Assembly (NCBI GenBank): GCA_001464895.1
Contig: LNEE01000031.1
Coordinates: 62,001 to 126,000, forward strand
Origin: Betaproteobacteria bacterium Ga0077532
GTDB taxonomy: Bacteria; Pseudomonadota; Gammaproteobacteria; Burkholderiales; Ga0077523
Direction: 5' to 3'
Length of the DNA stretch: 64,000 nucleotides
Shown one piece after another: positions 45,384 to 57,330 of this stretch (position 1 is its first letter; each line of letters starts with the position of its first letter). Under the pieces are notes generated by a model, which saw only the letters and a program-made list of their open reading frames with translations, did not search any database and was not told where the DNA came from. A program made the position numbers and the translations under genes.

Positions 45384-45629
45384 ATGACGGCGCGATCGTC
45401 TTTCCAGGACTTCGCACGACGCATCGAGCAACTGGCGGCATCGACACCGCTCGGCGACATCGAGCGCAACTCGAAGGCCCTGCTCTCACACGCACTTGCC
45501 AGGATGGATCTGGTCACCCGAGAGGAATTCGATGCACAGGCTGCGGTGCTGGCACGCACGCGCGAGGCGCTGACAGCGCTGGAGCATCGCGTTGCGGCCC
45601 TGGAAGCCGCTGCTCTCGGATCCGACTGA
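45384..45629 (+). CDS. ubiK: Ubiquinone biosynthesis accessory factor UbiK
   Basis: An 81-residue protein of the BMFP/UbiK (YqiC) family. An N-terminal amphipathic part (FQDFARRIEQLAAS, DIERNSKALLSHALARMDLV) leads to a C-terminal trimeric coiled coil with REEFDAQAAVLARTREALTALEHRV. It helps late ubiquinone synthesis steps under aerobic conditions. ATG 45384 (TARSS start) is preferred to the upstream ATG 45345, as the family begins there. Its promoter region is shared with the divergent nitrogen operon. Confidence 0.88.
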   Translation: MTARSSFQDFARRIEQLAASTPLGDIERNSKALLSHALARMDLVTREEFDAQAAVLARTREALTALEHRVAALEAAALGSD

Positions 45630-45677
45630 CCGCCGGCCGAAGTTCACTGACGGCGCCTTGGCGACGGGCCTGCGGTC

Positions 45678-47174
45678 ATGAGTCTCGCGATCCTTCGCAG
45701 CCGCGCACTCGCCGGCATGGACGCAGCCGAGGTGATCGTCGAGGTCCACCTCGCCAATGGGCTGCCGTCCTTCCAGATCGTCGGTCTGCCCGAGGCCGAG
45801 GTGAAGGAGGCCCGGGACCGCGTCCGCAGTGCCATCCAGAACTGCGGTTTCGAGTTCCCTCAGCGCCGGGTGACGGTCAATCTCGCGCCGGCCGATCTGC
45901 CCAAGGAAAGCGGCCGCTTCGACCTCCCCATCGCGCTGGGGATACTCATCGCGGCACATCAACTGAAGGTGCCATCCCCAGATCAGTATGAGTTTGCAGG
46001 TGAGCTGGCGCTCACTGGAGATCTGCGTCCCGTACGCGGTGCGCTGGCCATGACCTATCGGGCTCACGCAGAAGGCCGGGCTTTCCTGCTGCCGGCCCAG
46101 AGTGCTCAGGAAGCGGCACTGGTCGGGGCGGCTGTCGTCTACGGCGCTCGGAATCTTTTGGAGGTGTGCGCGCATCTGCGGGGTCTGGAGCCCCTGCAGC
46201 GCTGGCAACGGACGCCGGGGGTGGCGGCCATGACTTATCCGGACATGGCCGATGTGAAGGGGCAGGTGGCCGCCCGCCGGGCGCTGGAGGTTGCGGCCGC
46301 TGGCGGCCACAGCGCCTTGATGACCGGTCCGCCTGGAACGGGCAAGAGCATGCTGGCGGAGCGGTTTCCGGGGATCCTGCCCCCGATGACCGACGACGAG
46401 GCACTGGCGTCGGCCGCGGTGCAGTCCCTGGGCTCATCGGGGTTCGATGTGCGCCAGTGGGCCAGACGACCCTACCGGGCGCCGCACCACACGGCGTCGG
46501 CCGTTGCCCTGGTCGGTGGCGGCAGTCAGCCGCGCCCTGGCGAGATCTCGATGGCGATGCACGGCGTGTTGTTCCTCGACGAGTTGCCCGAGTTCGATCG
46601 ACATGTGCTCGAAGTGCTTCGCGAGCCGCTCGAGTCCGGCAAGGTCAGTGTCTCGAGGGCTGCCCGCCAGGCCGAGTTCCCCGCGGTCTTTCAACTCGTG
46701 GCCGCGATGAATCCGTGCCCGTGCGGCTATCTTGGCCACGCCAGCGGACGGTGTCGTTGCACGCCGGATCAGGTGGCGCGCTACCGGGGCCGTATCTCAG
46801 GTCCGCTGCTCGATCGCATCGATCTGCAGTTCGAGGTGGGGGCTCTCACCGAGGACGAGCTAGCGGCCCGGTCCGATGGCGAGGGCAGCGCGGCCATCCG
46901 CAGCCGTGTCGCGACAGCCCGCGATGTCCAGCTCGCCCGGCAGGGATGTCCGAATGCCCGGCTCGACGCCCGCGGTGTGGAGGATCACTGCACCCCCGAC
47001 GAGCGCGGCGACGCGATGCTCCGCCAGGCGGTGACGCGGCTCGGTTTGTCCGCTCGCGGCTTTCATCGTATCCGCAAGGTTGCCCGGACGATTGCCGACC
47101 TCACCGGGGATCAGCGCGTCACCGGCGCGCACGTGGCCGAGGCCCTCCGATATCGGAGAACGGAAGTTCGATAG
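45678..47174 (+). CDS. comM: YifB/ComM-family AAA+ ATPase
   Basis: A 498-residue protein of the magnesium-chelatase-like ComM/YifB family, implicated in branch migration during natural transformation. An N-terminal Lon-like fold (about 20-140, SFQIVGLPEAEVKEARDRVRSAI) precedes the AAA+ domain with Walker A GPPGTGKSMLAE (about 215-226), Walker B VLFLDELPEF and the Cys-rich insert NPCPCGYLGHASGRCRC. The C-terminal Mg_chelatase_C region is complete. Located 48 bp after ubiK and reading in the same direction. Confidence 0.9.
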   Translation: MSLAILRSRALAGMDAAEVIVEVHLANGLPSFQIVGLPEAEVKEARDRVRSAIQNCGFEFPQRRVTVNLAPADLPKESGRFDLPIALGILIAAHQLKVPSPDQYEFAGELALTGDLRPVRGALAMTYRAHAEGRAFLLPAQSAQEAALVGAAVVYGARNLLEVCAHLRGLEPLQRWQRTPGVAAMTYPDMADVKGQVAARRALEVAAAGGHSALMTGPPGTGKSMLAERFPGILPPMTDDEALASAAVQSLGSSGFDVRQWARRPYRAPHHTASAVALVGGGSQPRPGEISMAMHGVLFLDELPEFDRHVLEVLREPLESGKVSVSRAARQAEFPAVFQLVAAMNPCPCGYLGHASGRCRCTPDQVARYRGRISGPLLDRIDLQFEVGALTEDELAARSDGEGSAAIRSRVATARDVQLARQGCPNARLDARGVEDHCTPDERGDAMLRQAVTRLGLSARGFHRIRKVARTIADLTGDQRVTGAHVAEALRYRRTEVR

Positions 47175-47251
47175 CGGCGGCCATGACGTGCTCATGGCGC
47201 CCCCCTCCGGGTTGACAGCCCGACGCCCCTGCATTTAAGTTGAAGACCTTC

Positions 47252-47302
47252 GCGCCGATTTGAGTTGCAGCTTGCGGGCGCATTACAAATACCGCTAAAG
47301 CG
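47252..47302 (+). ncRNA. SAM-II riboswitch
   Basis: The leader of metH carries all three conserved SAM-II blocks in order: GATTTG after the 5' stem arm, GCTTGC leading into the 3' arm, and CGCTAAAG at the 3' side, with an A-rich loop between. The P1 arms are GCGCC (47252-47256) and GGCGC (47277-47281). Length is about 51 nt as in characterised SAM-II RNAs. SAM binding should form the pseudoknot and lower metH expression. Confidence 0.85.
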
Positions 47303-47313
47303 CGACTCGGAAA

Positions 47314-47343
47314 CCCGGTCGCCCTTGGCGGTCGGGTTTTTTT
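47314..47343 (+). terminator. Intrinsic terminator in the metH leader
   Basis: CCCGGTCGCC (47314-47323) pairs with GGCGGTCGGG (47327-47336), ten pairs including two G-U, followed by seven T. It lies just after the SAM-II aptamer and 22 bp before the metH start, so it is probably the expression platform of the riboswitch. Confidence 0.9.
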
Positions 47344-47364
47344 ATTTTCAGGGGCCTACTTCTC

Positions 47365-51063
<3,699 letters not shown>

Positions 51064-51138
51064 CCTCCGACCGGGCGGCATGCTTGCGGGCGGCCCCCGG
51101 CCGGAGGACACTCGATCCGGAGGAGGCCTGCCCGTTCC

Positions 51139-51804
51139 GTGAACATCTCTGCCGCCCTGCTGCCGCCGGTCTGGTATCTGCTGGCCCACGTCGTCCTGAT
51201 CGCGATGGCCCTCGCCTTCGTTCTTCGGGCGCCCTGGCGCAAGCTCGGCGACAGCGCCTTCAGCCATCTCTGGCTGGGTACGAGCGTATCCCTGCTCGTC
51301 CTGTGGAGCATTCGGTCCCCGGTGATCGGTGGCCTCGATTTCCACTTCCTCGGGGCCACTGCGGTGACGCTGATGTTCGGCCCTGGCCTCGCCATCGGGT
51401 GTCTCGCGCTCGTGATGGTCGGGCGGCTTCTGATGGGGCAGATCGAGCCCGCGGCGCTTTCCATGGATGTCCTCCTGCTCGCCGTGCTGCCCGTGGCATT
51501 GAGTCACGCAACACTGCGACTGTCCCAGCGATTGCTGCCACCGAACCTGTTCGTCTACCTCTTCGTGGCCGCGTTCTTCGGTGCAGGCCTTGCCATGGTC
51601 GGCAGCGGCGGCGCGACGGTCGGGCTGCATGCGATCTTCGGCACGCCCGGCGAGGCAATGATGGCCGAGCAGTTCCTGCCGTATTGCCTGCTCCTCGGAT
51701 TCGCCGAGGCCACGCTCACCGGCATGATCGTCACGCTGCTGGTCGTGTACCGGCCGGCCTGGGTCGGAACCTTCGACGATGCCCGGTATCTATTCCGCCG
51801 ATGA
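51139..51804 (+). CDS. Energy-coupling factor type permease (CbiM-like)
   Basis: A 221-residue membrane protein with about six hydrophobic segments. The pattern GATAVTLMFGPGLAIGCLALVMVG and GSGGATVGLHAIF resembles the CbiM substrate-binding permease family for cobalt (or nickel) uptake, but the CbiM N-terminal MHIxDG metal motif is absent; it starts MNISAALLPPVWY instead. GTG 51139 is the start. The position after B12-dependent metH suggests cobalt or cobalamin supply. No partner ATPase or CbiN/CbiQ is nearby. Confidence 0.65.
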   Translation: MNISAALLPPVWYLLAHVVLIAMALAFVLRAPWRKLGDSAFSHLWLGTSVSLLVLWSIRSPVIGGLDFHFLGATAVTLMFGPGLAIGCLALVMVGRLLMGQIEPAALSMDVLLLAVLPVALSHATLRLSQRLLPPNLFVYLFVAAFFGAGLAMVGSGGATVGLHAIFGTPGEAMMAEQFLPYCLLLGFAEATLTGMIVTLLVVYRPAWVGTFDDARYLFRR

Positions 51805-51859
51805 GCGGGTCGGGAGATGTCGCCACGGGGCGCATGCCGTCCCCGCCTGGAGTGGAATC

Positions 51860-53326
51860 GTGAGCAGAATCGCTGTCGTTCTTCTCGCAGGGAGCACGCT
51901 CCTGCCGGGTGTCGCCGCGGCCGAGCGGGTGCACCGCTACACGGTCGACGTCGATGCGGATCTGGCGGCCCTCCGCGTCGATGCGTGCTTCTCGGGCCGG
52001 GCGCCGTCGATCCTCGCAGTCGAGTCCCAGGAGGCGACGTCGGCGTTCGTCGAAGGCAAGACCGTGTCTCCCCAACCTCGGGCACTGGCCCCGAACGGCA
52101 TGGAGATGTCGCTGCGGGGGGTGTCCGAGAATGGCTGTATCGCCTACTCGGTGAGCCTCCTTCACGCCCGCAAGACCCGCGACCATTCCGGCTATGCGAA
52201 CCGGTGGACCGGTCGTGATCTCGTCACCGAGGTGGGGCTCTGGTTCTGGCGGCCACCGACGCTCGCCGCGGACGAGGACATCGAGGTGAGCTTCCGCCTG
52301 CCCGAGGGGTTCGCTGTCTCGGTACCGTGGCATCCCGTCGCCGACGCTGGCGTCCCGACGTACCGGGTGGGGCGCGGGGCCTACAACCGGACTTCCGACG
52401 CGGCTTTCGGACGCTTCCGGGAGATCCCGATCGACGTGCCCGGAGCGCGTCTGCGGCTCGCCGTGCTGAACGGCAAGCCGGCCCCCGACGTCGAGGCCAT
52501 GCGTCGCTGGATCGAGGATGCGGCGAGATCCGTTGCGGCGATCTACGGCCGCTTTCCCGTGCCCGAGCCGCAGGTGCTGGTGCTCCCTGGCGCGCCGGCC
52601 CCGGAACCGACGCCCTGGGCCTACGTGCTTCGTGGCGGGCAGGGCTCCGCGCACTTCTCGGTGAATCAGCGGCGTCCCTTGCGCGAGTACGTCGAAGACT
52701 GGACGGCGCCGCACGAACTGTCGCATCTGCTCCTGCCACCGACCGATCCGAACGACGCCTGGCTGTCGGAGGGAATCGCGTCCTACTACCAGAACGTCAC
52801 CCGGGCCCGAAGCGGCGTGCTGACTGCCGAGGAGGCCTGGCAGAACATCCATGCCGGGTTCCGTCGCGGCCGCAAGCTGGATACCAAGGGGCTGACGCTG
52901 GCCCAGGCCACGCAGCGGATGTATCGGGACAACGCCTACATGCGCGTCTACTGGCAGGGCGCGGCCATCGTCCTCGCGGGGGACGTCGAACTGCGCGCCC
53001 TGACCGACGGCCGACAGTCCCTCGACACCGTCCTCGACGCGTTCGGCCGCTGCTGCCTCGACCCCGACCGCGAATGGACGGCCCGCGAGATCTTCCAGCG
53101 CTTCGATGCGATCGCAGGAATGCCCGTGTTCGTGCCCATCCTCGATGCGCAGATCGACACGCCGGGTTTCCCCGACCTGACCAGCCTCTACGGGCGTCTC
53201 GGCCTCGAGGGGCTGGGCGGCAAGGTCGCGTTCCGGAACGATGCCCCGCTCGCACGGGCTCGGGACGCCATCATGGCGCCTGGGCCGTACCGCACGCCGC
53301 GGGCGCTGCTCGGCGCCGGTTCCTGA
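51860..53326 (+). CDS. Secreted gluzincin metallopeptidase (M61/M1-like)
   Basis: A 488-residue protein with a signal peptide (Ser-Arg-Ile-Ala-Val-Val core, cleaved near Ala-Ala-Ala). The catalytic module carries the zinc motif HELSH followed by WLSEGIASYY with the second glutamate, the order used by M61 and M1 families. An N-terminal beta-rich domain (about 25-200) and a helical region after the active site follow the M61 plan. GTG 51860 is chosen to begin at the signal peptide. Substrate unknown; the neighbours are unrelated small membrane proteins. Confidence 0.8.
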   Translation: MSRIAVVLLAGSTLLPGVAAAERVHRYTVDVDADLAALRVDACFSGRAPSILAVESQEATSAFVEGKTVSPQPRALAPNGMEMSLRGVSENGCIAYSVSLLHARKTRDHSGYANRWTGRDLVTEVGLWFWRPPTLAADEDIEVSFRLPEGFAVSVPWHPVADAGVPTYRVGRGAYNRTSDAAFGRFREIPIDVPGARLRLAVLNGKPAPDVEAMRRWIEDAARSVAAIYGRFPVPEPQVLVLPGAPAPEPTPWAYVLRGGQGSAHFSVNQRRPLREYVEDWTAPHELSHLLLPPTDPNDAWLSEGIASYYQNVTRARSGVLTAEEAWQNIHAGFRRGRKLDTKGLTLAQATQRMYRDNAYMRVYWQGAAIVLAGDVELRALTDGRQSLDTVLDAFGRCCLDPDREWTAREIFQRFDAIAGMPVFVPILDAQIDTPGFPDLTSLYGRLGLEGLGGKVAFRNDAPLARARDAIMAPGPYRTPRALLGAGS

Positions 53327-53378
53327 GGCTGGCGACGTTCCCGTGAGGTAGGCGGCACCGCGCCGGTATCATCGCGGC

Positions 53379-53840
53379 GTGGAAATCTTCGCCGCCTACC
53401 TGCATTTCATCTCGATCATGGCGTTCGCCGGCCTGCTCGCCGCCGAGTGCGCACTCTGCAATGAGCATCTGCAGCCCGGCCACGTGCGGCTGCTCGCCCG
53501 GATCGATGCGGCGTACATCGCGGCCGCCGTGCTGGTGTTGTCGAGCGGCCTGCTGTTGCTCGTGGGCTACGAACGGCATGTATGGGCCACGCTCACGCAG
53601 CCCGTCTTCTGGACCAAGTTCGGCATCTTCGTCGCGCTCGGCGCTGTCGCGGTGTATCCGTCCCTGCAGTTCCAGCGATGGAACCGGGCGGTCGCGAAGG
53701 GGCAGGAGCGCATTCTCACCACGGGTGACATCCGTCGGACCCGCCGCGTGATCCTCGTCGAACTCGCCCTTCTCGCGATCGTGCCGCTGCTTGCGGCCTG
53801 GCTCGCCCGGGGTGTGCATCCTGCGGCGATACGACCATGA
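53379..53840 (+). CDS. DUF2214 family membrane protein
   Basis: A 153-residue protein with four transmembrane helices that matches the uncharacterised DUF2214 family (AAYLHFISIMAFAGLLAAECAL, then LLLVGYERHVWATLTQP). The start is GTG 53379. It overlaps the next gene by 4 bp (ATGA). Function is unknown. Confidence 0.82.
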   Translation: MEIFAAYLHFISIMAFAGLLAAECALCNEHLQPGHVRLLARIDAAYIAAAVLVLSSGLLLLVGYERHVWATLTQPVFWTKFGIFVALGAVAVYPSLQFQRWNRAVAKGQERILTTGDIRRTRRVILVELALLAIVPLLAAWLARGVHPAAIRP

Positions 53841-54193
53841 CGCTCACCTCCATCCCGCCGGCGCTCCAGGCCGTGCTGCTGTTGTGTGCATCGAATGTCT
53901 TCATGACCTTCGCCTGGTACGCCCATCTCAAGGACCTCGCGCACAAGCCCTGGATCATCGCTGCGCTGTTCTCCTGGGGCATTGCTCTCTTCGAGTATCT
54001 TCTGCAGGTCCCCGCGAACCGTGCCGGGTACCAGACCCTCTCGCTGGCGCAGCTGAAGATCATCCAGGAGGTGATCTCGCTGTCCGTGTTCGTGCCGTTC
54101 GCGCTGATCTACATGCACGAACCGCTGAAATGGGATTACCTATGGGCCGCGCTCTGCATCATGGGCGCCGTGTACTTCATCTTCCGGACCTGA
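53837..54193 (+). CDS. DUF486 (DMT-superfamily) membrane protein
   Basis: A 118-residue protein with four hydrophobic helices, recognisable by SNVFMTFAWYAHLKDL and EYLLQVPANRAGYQ, which fit the DUF486 family related to small drug/metabolite transporters. It overlaps the upstream DUF2214 gene and precedes the amidase by one base. Substrate unknown. Confidence 0.84.
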   Translation: MTLTSIPPALQAVLLLCASNVFMTFAWYAHLKDLAHKPWIIAALFSWGIALFEYLLQVPANRAGYQTLSLAQLKIIQEVISLSVFVPFALIYMHEPLKWDYLWAALCIMGAVYFIFRT

Positions 54194-54194
54194 C

Positions 54195-55610
54195 ATGACC
54201 CAACTCTGCTTCCTGACGGCAACCGAACTCGCGCGCCGCATCCGCCGGCGCGACGTCTCTGCCACCGAGATTCTCCGTGCCCACGTCGAGCAGATCGGGC
54301 GCACCAATCCGCAGATCAATGCGATCGTCACGACCACATTCGAGGCCGCCCTCGTGGATGCGCAACGCGTCGATGCGCAACTCGCCCGAGGGGAGGATCC
54401 CGGTCCGCTCGCCGGCCTGCCCGTGGCGCACAAGGACCTCACGATCACCAAGGGCGTCCGGACGACCTTCGGCTCCCCGATCTTCAAGGACTTCCTGCCC
54501 GACCGGGACGCCCTCATCGTCGAGCGACTGAAGGCCGCAGGCGCCGTCACCGTCGGGAAGACCAACACGCCGGAGTTCGGTGCCGGCTCGCAGACCTTCA
54601 ATCCGGTCTTCGGCGCGACGCGCAATCCGTGGGATATCACCCGCACGACCGGCGGCTCCAGCGGCGGTGCCGCAGCGGCGCTGGCCTGCGGCATGGTGCC
54701 CATCGCCGACGGCACCGACCTCGGTGGTTCGCTTAGGAACCCCGCGAGCTTCTGCAACGTGGTCGGATTCCGCAGCACTCCCGGCCGCGTCCCGATGTGG
54801 CCATCGCTGAATGCGTGGTTTCCGCTGGGGATCGCCGGCCCGATGGCGCGGACCGTGGAGGATGCGGCGCTGATGCTCTCCGCGATGGCGGGCCCGGATC
54901 CGCGTTCGCCGATCTCGGTACACCAGCCGGGGGCGATGTTCGCCGCGCCGCTCGGCCGTGACTTCCGGGGGGCGCGCGTCGCCTGGAGTCCCGATCTCGG
55001 CGGCCTGCCCGTGGAGCGCCCGGTCCGCGACGTGCTCTCGAGTGCGGTGCCGGCGCTCACGGACATCGGCTGCGTCGTGGAGGAGGCAACGCCTGATCTC
55101 GCCGCGGTCGACGAGATCTTCGAAGTCCTGCGCGCCTGGCATTTCGAGATGGCCCACGGCGAACTCGTGCGCAGCAAGCGGGATCAGGTGAAGCAGACGG
55201 TCATCTGGAACGTCGAGGCCGGGGCGAAGCTCACCGGCGCCGACGTCGGACGGGCGGAGCGGCTGCGGACGGAGTTGTTCCATCGCCTCCGCGAGTTCTT
55301 CACGCGGTTCGATTTCCTCGTCTGCCCCGTCGTGCAGGTCCAGCCGTTCGACGTGAACAAGGAGTACCCCATGGAAGTCGACGGGCACGCCATGGGGTCG
55401 TACCTCGAGTGGATGCGTTCGTGTTCGCGGATCTCGGCCACCTCGCTGCCGGCGCTCTCCGTGCCTGCCGGGTTCACGCCCGACGGTCTGCCGGTGGGAC
55501 TGCAGATCGTCGGCCCGTATCTCGACGACTTCGCCGTCCTGCAGCTGGGCCATGCGTTCGAGCAGGCCACCGGCTTCACCGGAAAGCGGCCACCGCAGAC
55601 GGCTTCCTGA
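54195..55610 (+). CDS. Amidase (amidase-signature family)
   Basis: A 471-residue hydrolase with the Ser-cisSer-Lys triad. Lys is in LPVAHKDLTI (near 78), cis-Ser and catalytic Ser in TTGGSSGGAAAALA and DGTDLGGSLRNPAS (about 153-184). It has the GatA fold but the sequence is not GatA: no gatB or gatC is adjacent and the C-terminal half differs. Amide substrates are likely, e.g. aryl or short-chain amides; the link to the dimethylformamidase island 15 kb away is not supported by operon structure. Confidence 0.88.
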   Translation: MTQLCFLTATELARRIRRRDVSATEILRAHVEQIGRTNPQINAIVTTTFEAALVDAQRVDAQLARGEDPGPLAGLPVAHKDLTITKGVRTTFGSPIFKDFLPDRDALIVERLKAAGAVTVGKTNTPEFGAGSQTFNPVFGATRNPWDITRTTGGSSGGAAAALACGMVPIADGTDLGGSLRNPASFCNVVGFRSTPGRVPMWPSLNAWFPLGIAGPMARTVEDAALMLSAMAGPDPRSPISVHQPGAMFAAPLGRDFRGARVAWSPDLGGLPVERPVRDVLSSAVPALTDIGCVVEEATPDLAAVDEIFEVLRAWHFEMAHGELVRSKRDQVKQTVIWNVEAGAKLTGADVGRAERLRTELFHRLREFFTRFDFLVCPVVQVQPFDVNKEYPMEVDGHAMGSYLEWMRSCSRISATSLPALSVPAGFTPDGLPVGLQIVGPYLDDFAVLQLGHAFEQATGFTGKRPPQTAS

Positions 55611-55638
55611 CCGCCGCCCGACCGTTTCCTGGCGGCCC

Positions 55639-55672
55639 GATCCCCGCTGGAGGTGTCGTGCGCCGGGGGATC
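55639..55672. repeat. Inverted repeat after the amidase gene
   Basis: GATCCCC (55639-55645) and GGGGATC (55666-55672) are perfect arms, extended outward by CCC/GGG with two mismatches, with a 20-base loop. There is no T-run. It may be a regulator site for the gene at 55811 or a transcript-end hairpin. Confidence 0.6.
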
Positions 55673-55716
55673 GCGGGTATCATTCACAGGCTTCATGCGC
55701 AGCGATGCCCTGCACG

Positions 55717-55776
55717 GTTCCGATGTCGTCGGTGCCGATGTCGCCGGTTCCGATGTCGTCGGTCCCTACTTCGCCG
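55717..55776. repeat. 15-bp tandem repeat, four units
   Basis: Four units of 15 bp in a row. Units 1 and 3 are identical (GTTCCGATGTCGTCG), unit 2 differs in two bases, and unit 4 is more diverged. It precedes the secreted hypothetical gene at 55811 by 35 bp. The period is a multiple of three but no coding frame across it is convincing. Confidence 0.85.
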
Positions 55777-55810
55777 CGTTCCCCAAGACCCGTCGTTCCC
55801 CTGAGCCACC

Positions 55811-56686
55811 ATGCCAAGCAGCGCCCTGATCTCCCGTCTCGCCTCCATCGTTGCCTGCCTCGCCCTGTCGGTGGGGCTCGTCCCTGCCCAGGCCAACGAC
55901 GCGCCCGTCGGGCCGTCCGCCGAAGGAGCCAAGGGACCCAAGGCCGGTCCGAAGCCGATCCGCAAGGACCGCGTGTTCGTGAAGGATCTCGAAGGCATCT
56001 GGATTGCCCGTGACTACGTCGAGGCCCTGCGCGCGGTCAGGCTGCCCCTGGCGGCGGCCCGCAAAGCGAAGCCCCTCGCCGTCAACATCCGCAAGGACCG
56101 CAACAAGTTCACGGTGCTGCGTACCGATTTCGGCCGGGCGATCCTCCTCGACATCGTCGACATCGAGCCCGGCGGCAAGACCGGCGAGTTCCGTCTCGTC
56201 GCAGCGCCCGACGCGAGCGGTCCGGTGAACTCCACCGACGTCACCTATCTGCCAGCCCGCGGGAAGGGCAGCGAAGGTCGCTTCGACTCGATGGATTTCT
56301 CGGATCCGAGTTTTTCGAAGAAGCGCTGGCGCAACCTTGTGCGTCTCGACGAAGGTCTCGGCCATTTCGTGAATGGCATCGCCATCGCGGGCAGCTATGT
56401 CGATGCCAAGGGACAGTCCTACACCTTCACACAGAAGGGCGAGGCGACCACGCCGGAGGGCACCTTCGCGTACGAGATCGCACTCGCGCCTGTCGCAGGG
56501 CAGTGCGAACTGATCGAGAGCGTGGCCGAGTCCGAGTCGGCACCGCGCAAGCGCTTCGGATTCGACTGGAAGGGCGGCCGCCTCCACCTGTTCGAGGTGA
56601 CCAGCGACGCCAAGGCGGGACTGCGTTGCGCGAAGGAGCCGTTTGCCGTGCTGGTGCCGGCGGCTGCTGGCGCTGATCGCACCTGA
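55811..56686 (+). CDS. Secreted uncharacterised protein
   Basis: A 291-residue protein with a standard signal peptide (about 1-28, cleavage after Ala-Gln-Ala). A Gly/Pro/Lys linker (about 30-50) leads to a beta-rich body with the DLEGIWIARDYVEALR motif near 59-74. The two cysteine pairs expected for a periplasmic protein (QCELI and LRCAKE) are at about 236 and 275. I do not recognise the family. It is followed by another secreted protein 48 bp downstream, so the two may form an operon. Confidence 0.75.
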   Translation: MPSSALISRLASIVACLALSVGLVPAQANDAPVGPSAEGAKGPKAGPKPIRKDRVFVKDLEGIWIARDYVEALRAVRLPLAAARKAKPLAVNIRKDRNKFTVLRTDFGRAILLDIVDIEPGGKTGEFRLVAAPDASGPVNSTDVTYLPARGKGSEGRFDSMDFSDPSFSKKRWRNLVRLDEGLGHFVNGIAIAGSYVDAKGQSYTFTQKGEATTPEGTFAYEIALAPVAGQCELIESVAESESAPRKRFGFDWKGGRLHLFEVTSDAKAGLRCAKEPFAVLVPAAAGADRT

Positions 56687-56733
56687 GTCCCGGAGCGTTG
56701 CCCCACCACGTAGTGCAACAGCGGGAGAGAAAG

Positions 56734-57204
56734 ATGACGATCGTGCGCAACGTCCGGAAGGCGGGTTGGAGAGTGGCACTGGTGCTGGCAGCGACGCTCC
56801 CGGGTCTCGCGGGCGCCTGCGAGCCACGACAGGTCGTTGCCGACGTGACGGCGGCGGATGCCGAGCGCTACAGCGCCATGGAGAGCGGCGACATCCCGAA
56901 GCTCGCGAAGTATCTGGGTGACGATCTCATCTACACGCACTCGTCGGCGCTCGTGGATTCGAAGGAGACGTACATCGACTCGCTCCGTTCGGGCAAGGTG
57001 GTGTACAAGCAAACCCGGCGCAGCGATGTGCGCATCTCGCCCTACGGTTGCACGGCTGTCATGACCGGGCGTGGTGATTTCGGCGTCAGCATCGACGGGA
57101 AGGATGTCGAGGTGCAGTTGCGATTCACGAACGTATGGGTGAAGAACCCGGAAGGTTGGCAGATGGTCGCATGGGAGGCCACGCGCATCCCGCCCAAGCC
57201 CTGA
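56734..57204 (+). CDS. Secreted SnoaL/NTF2-like (DUF4440) protein
   Basis: A 156-residue protein with a signal peptide (about 1-28) and a DUF4440-type alpha-beta barrel: AMESGDIPKLAKYLGDDLIYTHSSALVDSKETYIDSL is the family core at about 48-85, with the final RFTNVWVKNPEGWQMVAWEAT strands. ATG 56734 follows GGGAGAGAAAG and is preferred to 56698. Such proteins bind small ligands; no activity is established. A strong terminator follows. Confidence 0.82.
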   Translation: MTIVRNVRKAGWRVALVLAATLPGLAGACEPRQVVADVTAADAERYSAMESGDIPKLAKYLGDDLIYTHSSALVDSKETYIDSLRSGKVVYKQTRRSDVRISPYGCTAVMTGRGDFGVSIDGKDVEVQLRFTNVWVKNPEGWQMVAWEATRIPPKP

Positions 57205-57231
57205 CGCGGACATCGCCACACGCACTTCCGG

Positions 57232-57265
57232 AACGGCGGGGGCGTTTGCCCTCGCCGTTTCGCTT
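57232..57265 (+). terminator. Intrinsic terminator
   Basis: AACGGCGGGGGC and GCCCTCGCCGTT pair as a 12-bp stem with one G-T pair around the loop GTTT, followed by TCGCTTT. It ends the two secreted-protein genes and separates them from mgtE. Confidence 0.8.
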
Positions 57266-57330
57266 TCGCGGTGCTGCATGACGTTGCGGCACCTTCCTTC
57301 AACGGGTGTTACCGGAGTCCATCGCCGGCC

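Noticed and set aside
54195-55610. GatA subunit of the Asp/Glu-tRNA amidotransferase.
   Set aside because: No gatB or gatC nearby and the region after the signature differs from GatA.
57205-57330. Mg-responsive leader RNA before mgtE.
   Set aside because: The only structure is a simple terminator hairpin for the upstream gene; no M-box features were seen.
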